DNA from: Holosporales bacterium
GTDB lineage: Bacteria > Pseudomonadota > Alphaproteobacteria > BNTO01
DNA length: 17,106 nt
NCBI GenBank assembly: GCA_031257795.1
Contig: JAIRNW010000002.1
Location: 1 to 17,106, forward strand
Direction: 5' to 3'
Shown: piece by piece, positions 1 to 6,908 of the stretch
Position numbering within the stretch: position 1 is the stretch's first letter
Layout of the letters: the number at the start of each line of letters is the position of its first letter
Notes under the pieces: generated by a model
Told to the model about the DNA's origin: nothing
The model's input: the letters and a program-made list of their open reading frames with translations, nothing else
Databases searched by the model: none
Position numbers and translations under genes: made by a program

Positions 1-113
1 TTTGGGAAGGAGACACGGAGCACAGAAGCGGAGCGTACTTAGATGTACGTGAGCATTCGAGCACCGGATCGACGTACCCAAAAACTGATTTTGAAGAGTT
101 TGGAAAGAGGTCC
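1..113 (-). repeat. Type A palindromic element, cut by the left window edge
   Basis: Reverse-orientation copy of the element at 16748-16890; the match starts about 30 bases inside the element because the window begins there. It contains the shared core (AGGAGACACGGAGCACAGAA ... GTACTTAGATGTAC ... GGATCGACG) and ends in the terminal repeat TTGGAAAGAGGTCC. Strand here and for the other repeats gives the core orientation, with the copy at 16748 taken as plus. The 137 bases between it and the next gene show no gene that I can support. Confidence 0.85.
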
Positions 114-250
114 AATGAAACGTTTTCTTTGTTGCGCTCAGAATATCAAACACGTGTACGGACTCACACAATTTTGTACAGTATGCTGCGTGCAGTTAAG
201 TCATCTTAAATCGCGCCTCTTTTGTGGACTGGGGATACGACGCGTCCACT

Positions 251-1396
251 TCAAGCAGACATAGGCTCGTCGGACAGTATAGAGAGCGTCTTAACAATCA
301 TCCGTATCTCAGACTTCAATTCCAGCACCATCTGTTTCCGTCCTTCGATCAACTCCTCCAGCACCTTACTCTGCACACTTTTCAACCCAGAAATCTCGCG
401 CGATGCATCCAGGCGCCCAACAGCCTCATCAATAGAGACATGTATTTTCTCAAGCGTCTTATGAAGACCAAGCACCATCTCGCGACACTCAGACAAAAAA
501 TTCTCCTTATCAAAGGAATTTTTCCCCAGTTCGTTCGTAATTTCCTGCATCATATTGACAACCGAAAAGCGGTTCTCCTCAGTCCTCTTCATTTTGTCGC
601 TCACAGCATTGATCACCTCAACTGTTTGCTCCAGCAGCGCCCACACATATGCAGGGCCGTTTGAGGAGTTTTGCGTTGAAGAATTAAGCTCGTAAAGTTT
701 CGTGCGCTGGAAAAGCTCATTCTCCAGCGAATCGAAAAATTCCTTTTCGCCTTTGCTCTGCACTAAATCAAGTAGCCCCAAGATCAGAGAGCCCACAAGC
801 CCAAAGATAGACGAGCTGAACGCCACTCCCATTCCCGACAGAGGCGATCTGATGCCGTCCACCAGCCTGTTGAACGAGCCCTCGTCGAAACTGCCGACCG
901 CAAGGCTATTCATTGTTTTAGAGATGGAGCCTACTGTTTGCGTTAAGCCCAAAAACGTCCCGAGCAGGCCAAGAAGAATCAACAAACCGACCAAATACCT
1001 GAGGATCGCGTGTCTGGCGCTCAAGCGACGCTCGACACTGGCTAAAACGGTCTGCGACTCATCTGCAGAGAAAAATGGGCGGAACTCCCCTCGTTGGCCA
1101 GTTAGGAATTTGTGCAAGAGGCTGGTTTCATCGCTTGGGACGTTCGCGTTTGAGACGAAGGCGGCTAAAAAGTCTTTGTCTGTGTTTAGCAAACGTGTGT
1201 TTGTCACGGGGAAAATAAGGCCGATGAAAAAGCAAGACACAATAATCGCGTTTATTGCTGGGTTATACATGAATACTGGCAAAAATATTTTGTAGCACGC
1301 GGCGAAAGCGAAGGCAATACTGACTGCTACAAACAACATTTTGTTTCTTACTGGTGAAAAAGCCGGCATTTTCTTTGATACTATAGACCTAACCAT
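251..1396 (-). CDS. MotA/TolQ/ExbB-family proton channel protein
   Basis: Inner-membrane protein of 381 residues. Four hydrophobic segments are visible at about residues 20-36, 48-65, 134-152 and 188-210. The last two flank the family-typical LLGTFLGLTQTV and GMGVAFSSSIFGLVGS stretches, which in MotA/TolQ/ExbB proteins line the proton path of a motor or energiser complex. The last 170 residues are hydrophilic and helix-prone, probably a cytoplasmic coiled coil. Such proteins normally work with a MotB/ExbD/TolR-type partner; none is in the window, but downstream lies off the left edge. An in-frame ATG nine codons in is an alternative start, and neither has a good Shine-Dalgarno. The substrate or process energised is unknown. 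A ZorA-like role is conceivable but nothing nearby supports it. Confidence 0.8.
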   Translation of the reverse strand: MVRSIVSKKMPAFSPVRNKMLFVAVSIAFAFAACYKIFLPVFMYNPAINAIIVSCFFIGLIFPVTNTRLLNTDKDFLAAFVSNANVPSDETSLLHKFLTGQRGEFRPFFSADESQTVLASVERRLSARHAILRYLVGLLILLGLLGTFLGLTQTVGSISKTMNSLAVGSFDEGSFNRLVDGIRSPLSGMGVAFSSSIFGLVGSLILGLLDLVQSKGEKEFFDSLENELFQRTKLYELNSSTQNSSNGPAYVWALLEQTVEVINAVSDKMKRTEENRFSVVNMMQEITNELGKNSFDKENFLSECREMVLGLHKTLEKIHVSIDEAVGRLDASREISGLKSVQSKVLEELIEGRKQMVLELKSEIRMIVKTLSILSDEPMSA

Positions 1397-1437
1397 ACGC
1401 AGACTCTAATATAGTGAGAGCAAAAAGTCCATTGTGC

Positions 1438-1553
1438 CAAGCCATAAAAAGGTTTGTGGGTTCGTCACTTCGGTGCTCGGCTCGAGTAGTATGTTAAGTA
1501 CAGCTCTTCGCCTGCGCTTCGAGGCTCCTGCCCACAAAGTTTTTTATGACTTG
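1438..1553 (+). repeat. Type B palindromic element (complete)
   Basis: 116 bp with terminal inverted repeats: CAAGCCATAAAAAGGTTTG at the left, and the right end reads CAAGTCATAAAAAACTTTG on the other strand, about 19 of 23 bases matching over the full arm. The centre has the GTAC-type hairpin (on the minus strand GAGCTGTAC-TTAAC-ATACTACTC). With the next two elements it fills the gene-free stretch 1397-1858, in which I see no coding sequence. Confidence 0.85.
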
Positions 1554-1560
1554 CCCCCCC

Positions 1561-1607
1561 AACCGCAAAATTTGTGGGTTCGTCGATCCGTTACTGTTAT
1601 CCACAAT
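1561..1607 (+). repeat. Truncated type B element
   Basis: Carries the left part of a type B element (AAATTTGTGGGTTCGTCGAT) and then a short unmatched stretch ending in CCACAAT, just before the type A copy. It looks like a deletion derivative, or a copy broken by arrival of the neighbouring type A element. Confidence 0.6.
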
Positions 1608-1842
1608 GGACCTCTTTCCAAACTCTTCAAAATCAATTTTTGGGTACGTCGATCCGGTGCTCGAATGCTCACGTACATCTATACATTTCGAACATGAAAA
1701 CCAGGATTTTTTCGACTCGTAGACCGCGATTCACCTAGGAAAAATTCCTGAGGGTCAGGAGAGATGAGTATAAGTACGCTCCGCTTCTGTGCTCCGTGTC
1801 TCCTTCCCAAAATTCTGATTTTGAAGGTTTCGAAAGAGGTCC
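1608..1842 (+). repeat. Type A element interrupted by a 91 bp insert
   Basis: The ends are GGACCTCTTTCCAAACTCTT and its near inverse GAAGGTTTCGAAAGAGGTCC, as in the copy at 16748-16890. The copy is 235 bp rather than about 143 because 91 bp (about 1682-1772) sit in the loop of the central GTAC hairpin. Flanks read AAT on both sides, a possible 3 bp target duplication. Confidence 0.85.
1682..1772. repeat. 91 bp insert nested in the type A element
   Basis: Defined by comparison: the intact copies read ACGTACATCTAAGTACGC here, while this copy has 91 extra bases between ATCTA and AGTACGC. The insert includes an inverted repeat CCTAGGAA / TTCCTGAGG at 1734-1753 and a second related AT-rich arm (CCAGGATTTTTTCG). 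No second copy is seen in the window. The TA dinucleotide is repeated at its borders. Confidence 0.7.
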
Positions 1843-1858
1843 AATCATGTCAACAGAC

Positions 1859-3082
1859 TTAAATTCTAATGAAACGGGCGAGCTCTAGCTTTCCTTCCAG
1901 CGGTTTAGTCCCAAGCCATGTATCAAACCCAAGAAAGAGTTCCTTCCCCAAAACCAACTGTTTCTTGGAGCTAGGGCTAATCGCCGCAAAAAATTTACAT
2001 CGTATAAAAACAGGAACGTACATCCTGCACAAATGCAGGAGGTTCCTCAATTTCGCCGTCATTTTATGTGGATTGAGCTTCTGATATTCGTGGAGATTTT
2101 CCTCCATAATGGCTATGTGAATTATGGAACTTTGCCGCCACGCCCTGTTACCTAAGGCCGTATCTTTCCCCAATGTAAACAAATTCCCATTATTTTCTCC
2201 TAATCTGGTGATGTCTTGCGGTCCTAGCTCGAAGAACGCCCCCAAAAACTCCGTGATCTGCACGCGTGTTTTCAGGAAATGCTGAAGCATTTGTTTCAGA
2301 GATTGGGTTGCCCTTGTTCTTTTCCAAAACAAGCTCTTATACATGATAGAGTATACACACAGGCGCTGAAAGTTTATAGATTCGTTAATGTCACAATTCT
2401 GTTGTTTTGGGGACTGATTGGATAGCTCTGAGCTTGCGCGTCGAGACACCTGTCCGAAATTCTTTTTGTGGCTTGGCACATCTTCGGCGGTAATCCCGCC
2501 AAACGCCTGCAGAATCTGCCCAATATCGCTTTTGTCCGGTGTCCAGGGCGAAATCCCCGGCGTGTGACAGGAGATTTCGTAGAGCAAAGATATTAGGCGA
2601 TTGTTGAAAATATCCAGAAATGCCGCAAACGCCTTATTCCCAGAGCGTGAGCTCCTGAAAACCCTTTCCGTGTACACAAGAGGCAGTGGCCCTTGTATTC
2701 CGGCGATTCCCAGGAAATTTGTCCAGACGGTGAACCTGAAAGAGGCGAGTTGAGGGAGCTGATTCGCGTCGGGGATGCCTGTTTTTTGTGGCGCCGCCAG
2801 CGTAGGAGGGAGGTCACCGTGTATTTCTATAGCAGAGACGTCGGCATTTGGAACTTTATAAAGAACGCTGCTTCTGAAGTATAGGCTAGAATCTACGTGC
2901 TTTCCAACCCCAAAATCTTTTTGTGAATGGGTATGTAAATTAAAATCCGCATGATTTTCCGCTCCCAATTCTTTTTGTGCCCTGGCAAAACTCTTTAAGA
3001 GCTGAACCACTTTCACAAACTCATACTGCTGAGTATTTTTGAATAGATCTTTGATAAGCGGGATATTCCTTTTGGTTTGCAT
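1859..3082 (-). CDS. tssG: Type VI secretion baseplate subunit TssG (ImpH/VasB family)
   Basis: 407 residues, longer than the usual 300-370 for TssG, a baseplate wedge subunit that pairs with TssF in contractile type VI secretion systems. The family signature is clear at residues 122-139 (NFLGIAGIQGPLPLVYTE) and at 145-159 (FLDIFNNRLISLLYE), followed by the helical segment around 238-285 and the C-terminal GxxTWLG-like region. Extra length has two sources. Residues 35-52 are a tandem duplicate of 53-70. Residues 203-231 are encoded by a type B repeat (2390-2476) in the linker after FGGITAEDV. No other tss gene is in the window, so it is either a scattered T6SS locus or a remnant. The frame is intact, which argues against long-term decay. 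The start at 3082 has only a weak AAAGAG upstream. Confidence 0.85.
   Translation of the reverse strand: MQTKRNIPLIKDLFKNTQQYEFVKVVQLLKSFARAQKELGAENHADFNLHTHSQKDFGVGKHVDSSLYFRSSVLYKVPNADVSAIEIHGDLPPTLAAPQKTGIPDANQLPQLASFRFTVWTNFLGIAGIQGPLPLVYTERVFRSSRSGNKAFAAFLDIFNNRLISLLYEISCHTPGISPWTPDKSDIGQILQAFGGITAEDVPSHKKNFGQVSRRASSELSNQSPKQQNCDINESINFQRLCVYSIMYKSLFWKRTRATQSLKQMLQHFLKTRVQITEFLGAFFELGPQDITRLGENNGNLFTLGKDTALGNRAWRQSSIIHIAIMEENLHEYQKLNPHKMTAKLRNLLHLCRMYVPVFIRCKFFAAISPSSKKQLVLGKELFLGFDTWLGTKPLEGKLELARFIRI
2390..2476 (+). repeat. Type B element in frame within tssG
   Basis: Left end GTCACAATTCTGTTG, right end AATTCTTTTTGTGGCTTGG. On the minus strand the interior reads GGACAGGTGTCTCGACGCGC followed by AAGCTCAGAGCTA, matching the type B interior (GCAGGAAACACGTCGCGCAG ... 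GCTGAGCTGTA). At 87 bp it is shorter than other copies and has lost the GTAC hairpin. It encodes about 29 residues (near PSHKKNFGQVSRRASSEL) with no stop. Confidence 0.75.
2873..2980 (-). repeat. 54 bp tandem duplication in tssG
   Basis: Two consecutive 18-residue units, AQKELGAENHADFNLHTH (2927-2980) and SQKDFGVGKHVDSSLYFR (2873-2926), align at QK-[ED]-[LF]-G with shared H, D and L. The DNA repeats CACAAAAAGA-TT-GGG in each unit. The second unit leads into the native YFRSSVLY strand, so the first is probably the added one. Confidence 0.65.
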
Positions 3083-3124
3083 AAAGCTCTTTATCGGTTT
3101 TTGCTATAAGATGATACCGCATTA

Positions 3125-3137
3125 GGCGTTATACGCC
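3125..3137. promoter_or_regulatory. Small palindrome between divergent tssG and rpmF
   Basis: GGCGT-TAT-ACGCC is a perfect 5 bp inverted repeat in the 156-base divergent region, a position where an operator could act on either gene. No convincing -35/-10 pair could be chosen for either direction. Confidence 0.25.
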
Positions 3138-3238
3138 ATAACTAAAGCAATCTAGAGAGCAGTTTTTCTATTGCTTCTTCTTACGTTTTTGCAATATCAT
3201 GCGAAAGAGGTTTCTCTTCTGTAAATATAGGGTGTAAT

Positions 3239-3436
3239 ATGGCCGTACCTAAGAAAAAGACATCAAAATCTCGCAGAAACATGCGGCGTTCGCACGACGG
3301 CTTGCGTGGGATTGGCGTTGTGGAGTGTCCGAATTGTGGGGCTTTCAAGCGTCCGCATCATTGTTGTGCGTCCTGTGGCTTCTACAATGATATCAGTATC
3401 ATTTCAAAAACTGAGAAGGACAGCGAGACAGAGTAG
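3239..3436 (+). CDS. rpmF: 50S ribosomal protein L32
   Basis: 65 residues, normal for L32. It starts MAVPKKKTSKSRRNMRRSHD, the standard basic N-terminus, and carries the zinc-binding cysteines CPNC (about residues 30-33) and CASC (43-46). It is a structural protein of the large subunit. It opens the classic rpmF-plsX-fabH order, linking ribosome and phospholipid synthesis. The ATG has a weak GGGTG upstream. A type B element lies between it and plsX, starting 20 bases after its stop. Confidence 0.95.
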   Translation: MAVPKKKTSKSRRNMRRSHDGLRGIGVVECPNCGAFKRPHHCCASCGFYNDISIISKTEKDSETE

Positions 3437-3455
3437 CCGTGCAACAAATTTTTAC

Positions 3456-3565
3456 GTCAACGAGAGTTGTGGGCAGGAGTCACGCAGCGCAGAAGCGCGG
3501 CGTACTTGTGGTACGTGAGCATTCGAGCAGCGGATCGACGAGCACACAAACTTTTTGTGGCTGGG
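3456..3565 (-). repeat. Type B element between rpmF and plsX
   Basis: The core is very close to that of type A: GGCAGGAGTCACGCAGCGCA, then GTACTTGTGGTACGTGAGC and GCGGATCGACG. The caps are of type B: GAGAGTTGTGGG at the left (its outer part worn) and CACACAAACTTTTTGTGGCTGGG-like at the right. It ends 14 bases before the plsX ATG. Confidence 0.85.
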
Positions 3566-3579
3566 TAAAGGGGTTGTAG

Positions 3580-4677
3580 ATGGTTACTATCGCCGTCGAT
3601 GCCATGGGTGGAGACTTCGGCCACGCCGTCACAGTTGACGGAGCGCGCCTCGCCCTCGATTTGCTACGAAAAAGCGGAATCCTCTCGAAAGAGATGTTGC
3701 GCTTTTTGTTTTTTGGCGATGGCGACAAAATATCAGAGGAATTGAAAAAACACATCGAAGTCGCTGAAATCACGGAAATTGTCCACGCCGACGTTATCGT
3801 AACCAACGAGATGAAGCCTATAGACGCGATGCGGCACAGGCACGACTCCAACCTCGGCCTCGCCATAGACGCCGTGGCACGCGGGCGAGCGGATGCCGTC
3901 GTTTCTGCCGCCAACACCGGGGCGTACATCGCGTTGGCAAAAACAATTTTAGGAACATTGCCGTTTGTTGAGAGGCCGGCGATCCCAGCTGTGATGCCGC
4001 ACGTCAACGGGAAGTCTATCGTTTTGGATTTAGGGGCAAACCTGGAGTGCTCTGCTGAAAGGCTGGTTCAGTTCGCGCTGATGGGGGAGTCTTTTGCGCG
4101 CTCTTTGCTCAAGAAGGAGTCGCCGTCCGTTGGCTTGCTGAACGTTGGGGCGGAGGAGATGAAGGGGCACGCCACCGTGCAGACCGCGGGGAGATTGCTA
4201 CACAACATAAGCAAACACACCAGCACCGCAGATGGAGAAGCCCACACTAAAGAAAAAGAGTCGTTAGCGCATTCATACTTTAATTTTCACGGCTTTATCG
4301 AAGGAAACGACATCTTCAGGGGAGTCACTGACGTTGTAGTCACCGACGGCTTCTCCGGAAATATCGCGCTGAAGGCTATCGAAGGCGTGATTTGGTTTTT
4401 CTTCAAGCTCCTCAAAGATTCAATGAAAGACTCGCTCGTCAGCAAGCTCGTTGGCTTAACGGTGCTTCCGACGTTACGAAAGATAAAAAAAACCATAGAC
4501 CCGCGTTTGTATAATGGCGCGGTTTTGCTTGGTTTGAAAAAAATTGCCGTCAAAAGCCACGGCGGAGCAGACTCATTTGGATTCGCGCAAGCCATTAAGG
4601 TTGGCGTCCAGATGGTGCAGTCTAGTTTCTTAGAGGATGTTGAGAAAAGACTACAATTACTTCCAGAAATTCAGTAG
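3580..4677 (+). CDS. plsX: Phosphate acyltransferase PlsX
   Basis: 365 residues against a usual 330-350. PlsX converts acyl-ACP and phosphate to acyl-phosphate, the donor for the first glycerol-phosphate acylation in phospholipid synthesis; it is a peripheral membrane enzyme. Family motifs visible are VTIAVDAMGGD at the N-terminus, SAANTGAY near 109-116, VLDLGAN near 148-154, VGLLNVGAEEMKGH near 184-197, and DVVVTDGFSGNIALKAIEG near 251-269. Residues 208-230 form a hydrophilic insert before the conserved F-GFIEGNDI, which accounts for the excess length and does not match the repeats here. The ATG has an upstream AAGGGG at about 6 bases spacing, immediately after a type B element. It is followed by fabH 33 bases later. 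Confidence 0.95.
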   Translation: MVTIAVDAMGGDFGHAVTVDGARLALDLLRKSGILSKEMLRFLFFGDGDKISEELKKHIEVAEITEIVHADVIVTNEMKPIDAMRHRHDSNLGLAIDAVARGRADAVVSAANTGAYIALAKTILGTLPFVERPAIPAVMPHVNGKSIVLDLGANLECSAERLVQFALMGESFARSLLKKESPSVGLLNVGAEEMKGHATVQTAGRLLHNISKHTSTADGEAHTKEKESLAHSYFNFHGFIEGNDIFRGVTDVVVTDGFSGNIALKAIEGVIWFFFKLLKDSMKDSLVSKLVGLTVLPTLRKIKKTIDPRLYNGAVLLGLKKIAVKSHGGADSFGFAQAIKVGVQMVQSSFLEDVEKRLQLLPEIQ

Positions 4678-4710
4678 AGTTCGACATCATTCGCGCAGCA
4701 AAAGAATTTT

Positions 4711-5850
4711 GTGTTTACGTCCAGGATTATTGGGTGCGGCCACTGCTTCCCGAAAAAAATTGTTACAAACGATGATTTGGCCAAAATCGTTGATACCAAC
4801 GACGAATGGATATTCAGCAGAACCGGCATAAAAGAGAGGCGCATTGCCGGAGCAAACGAGTCCACAGCCTCGTTAGGCGCAGAAGCCGCAATGATGGCGC
4901 TGAGGGCGGCCGGCGAGAGGCCGGAGGATGTGGAGGCCATCATCCTCGCGACAACAACCCCAGATCATCCAATGCCAGCAACTGCAACGAAGATCCAAGC
5001 GATGATCGGGGCGTCGCGCGCGTTTGCATTCGATGTGCAGGCGGTCTGTTCCGGTTTTATTTATGCGCTCTCGATAGCGGACGGCTTGATTCGGGGGCTT
5101 GGGAAGAGGGGCAGCGTGCTGGTCATCGGCGCGGAAGTCATGTCTAGGGTTGTGGATTGGAAAGACCGCTCAACTTGCGTGTTGTTTGGAGATGGGGCTG
5201 GAGCCGTTTTGCTTAAGGGAAGCGAAGAGCGTGCCGACGGCGGCCGGTGCGGAATTCTCTCCACGCACCTTTTTTCGGATGGAACTTTCTACGATTCGTT
5301 GTTTGTTGACCGCGAATCAAGTGCGCCGGAAGGCCGTGGTGCTATAGAGTCCGCTGACCGCGAATCAAGTGCGCCTAACAATCATGGCACTATAAAAATG
5401 AACGGGCGCACAGTCTTCACGATAGCAATAGAAAAGATGACGGAGGTCGCGGCTTTGGCTCTAGCCGAGAATTCCCTGTCCATAAATGATATTGACTGGC
5501 TAGTTGTTCATCAGGCCAACAAAAGGATAATAGACGTTGTTGTGGAGCGCTTGGGAATATACCAAGTCACCGAAAGAATTGATGGCAGGAGACACGTCGC
5601 GCAGGCGCCGAGCTGTACTCAACGTACTGCTCAAGCCGAGCAACGAATCGACGAACCAGCAAACTTTCGGGGGCTGGATACCGAGAAAGTGATTGTGACA
5701 CTAGAATCCTTTGCAAACACCGGAGCCGCAACCATTCCAACAACTCTATCAATTGCGCATAACGACGGCCGCTTGAAAGCGGGCGACCTCATACTAATGG
5801 TTGCAATGGGTGGCGGATTCACATGGGGGGCTGCCGTGGTGAGACTATAG
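4711..5850 (+). CDS. fabH: 3-oxoacyl-ACP synthase III (KAS III)
   Basis: Starts fatty acid synthesis by condensing acetyl-CoA with malonyl-ACP. The catalytic triad is visible: Cys113 in QAVCSGF, His267 in VVHQAN and Asn336 in FANTGAA; the C-terminal MVAMGGGFTWGA is also typical. At 379 residues it is well above the usual 320-330. Residues about 284-322 come from a type B repeat placed between LGI and DTEKVIVT. A further extension at 199-228 contains the duplicated motif DRESSAP in the loop before KMNGRTVF. Both lie at loop positions and leave the triad intact. The start is GTG: the N-terminus TSRIIGCG fits there, and no ATG is nearby. The dusB ATG follows the stop directly. Confidence 0.95.
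   Translation: MFTSRIIGCGHCFPKKIVTNDDLAKIVDTNDEWIFSRTGIKERRIAGANESTASLGAEAAMMALRAAGERPEDVEAIILATTTPDHPMPATATKIQAMIGASRAFAFDVQAVCSGFIYALSIADGLIRGLGKRGSVLVIGAEVMSRVVDWKDRSTCVLFGDGAGAVLLKGSEERADGGRCGILSTHLFSDGTFYDSLFVDRESSAPEGRGAIESADRESSAPNNHGTIKMNGRTVFTIAIEKMTEVAALALAENSLSINDIDWLVVHQANKRIIDVVVERLGIYQVTERIDGRRHVAQAPSCTQRTAQAEQRIDEPANFRGLDTEKVIVTLESFANTGAATIPTTLSIAHNDGRLKAGDLILMVAMGGGFTWGAAVVRL
5307..5400 (+). repeat. 48 bp tandem duplication in fabH
   Basis: The 21-base sequence starting TGACCGCGAATCAAGTGCGC occurs at 5307-5327 and again, identical, at 5355-5375. The downstream halves are diverged but alignable (GGTGCTATA against GGCACTATA). Each unit also holds an inverted pair AGTGCGCC / GGCACT or GGTGCT. 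It adds 16 codons in frame. Confidence 0.8.
5562..5677 (-). repeat. Type B element in frame within fabH
   Basis: 116 bp from CCAAGTCACCGAAAGAATTG to GCAAACTTTCGGGGGCTGG. The interior reads GGCAGGAGACACGTCGCGCA, then the hairpin GAGCTGTAC-TCAAC-GTACTGCTC and AATCGACGAACC. The bases ATA occur on both flanks. It encodes about 39 residues absent from other FabH proteins and contains no stop in the fabH frame. Confidence 0.9.
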
Positions 5851-6822
5851 ATGTCGCTGAAGTCTCTTTTAGGTTCCTTCAAAGTCTTTTTGGCCCCTAT
5901 GGCCGGGGTCACGGATTACCCTTTCAGGCAGATCGCGCGCAAGTTCGGGCACGTGATTGTGTGCTCTGAAATGATCGCGAGTCGCGCGGTTTTAGAGGCG
6001 CTAAAAAACAATAAAGTAAGGAGGAGGCTGCATTTTTTTGACGCGACGCGAGAGGCCCCTCCAGTGTCTCTTCAGCTCGTCGGCTACGACCCATACATTA
6101 TGGCAGAAGCGGCAAAATTTAATGAGCAGCTTGGGGCAAGCATAATCGATATAAACATGGGGTGTCCGGTTAAAAAGGTTGTTAATACTGAGGCGGGGGC
6201 GGCCCTCATGAAAAACGAGCTTTTAGCCGGGAAGATCATTGAAGCCGTTGCGAAAGCGGTGAGCGCGCCAGTTACTGTGAAGATGCGTCTGGGCTGGGAT
6301 TCCAAAAGCATCAACGCCTCCACTCTCGCTAAAATCGCCGAATCTGCAGGCGCGCAGGGCGTGATTGTGCATGGGCGCACTCGCGCGCAGTTTTATGAGG
6401 GGAAGGCGGATTGGCTGGAAATTCGGAGGGTGAAGGAGAGCGTGAGCATTCCTGTGATCGGGAACGGAGACATTCTTTCCGCCGCAGACGCAAAGGAACG
6501 GCTTGAGGCAAGCGGCGTGAACACGGTGATGATCGGGAGAGGGGCGCTAGGGAGGCCGTGGATTTGCGGGGAGGTCCAGAGGAGGCTGGATTGTGATGCA
6601 ACTGTGGTAAGTACTTATAACGGTGTTGTGCTGCAGCATCTGCGCCTCATGATAGAAGAATACGGGAAGGAACGGGGCGTTCTGATGGCAAGGAAGCATT
6701 TAAGTTGGTATAGCAGAGAAATGCCCGGCGCCGCACATTTTAGGAATACGGTCAACTCGCTGAGGGATTACGACGAGCTGCTTAGGGTTACTGAGGAGTT
6801 CTTCGGCTTGCACGGGGTCTGA
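5851..6822 (+). CDS. dusB: tRNA-dihydrouridine synthase, DusB type
   Basis: 323 residues, normal length. FMN enzyme reducing uridines in tRNA D-loops. The TIM-barrel motifs appear in order: FLAPMAGVTDYPFR near residue 13, SLQLVGYDP near 73, DINMGCPVKKV with catalytic Cys105, VTVKMRLGW with Lys144, VHGRTRAQFYEGKADW with His174, VIGNGDI near 205, and MIGRGALGRPW near 226. The ATG follows the fabH stop with no gap, and GGTGAG just upstream can serve as a ribosome site, so it is the last gene of the rpmF operon. No repeat insertion is seen in it. It converges on ddl across 86 bases with no clear terminator hairpin. Confidence 0.93.
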   Translation: MSLKSLLGSFKVFLAPMAGVTDYPFRQIARKFGHVIVCSEMIASRAVLEALKNNKVRRRLHFFDATREAPPVSLQLVGYDPYIMAEAAKFNEQLGASIIDINMGCPVKKVVNTEAGAALMKNELLAGKIIEAVAKAVSAPVTVKMRLGWDSKSINASTLAKIAESAGAQGVIVHGRTRAQFYEGKADWLEIRRVKESVSIPVIGNGDILSAADAKERLEASGVNTVMIGRGALGRPWICGEVQRRLDCDATVVSTYNGVVLQHLRLMIEEYGKERGVLMARKHLSWYSREMPGAAHFRNTVNSLRDYDELLRVTEEFFGLHGV

Positions 6823-6908
6823 CTATAACCCAGTCCACAGGAGTTTGCCGTATTGAGAGGCTGATCATTTCTGTAAGGCTGCGATCCCAGTGGTTTGGAA
6901 TAAATGGT

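Noticed and set aside
43..264. Small open frame at the left edge
   Set aside because: It starts inside the type A element and has no ribosome site or recognisable domain.
251..1396. ZorA of a Zorya anti-phage system
   Set aside because: It has the MotA-like part and a helical tail, but the tail is short and no ZorB or effector gene is visible; general ExbB/TolQ-like function is the safer call.
6823..6908. Rho-independent terminator between convergent dusB and ddl
   Set aside because: No stable GC stem followed by a T-run could be found on either strand.
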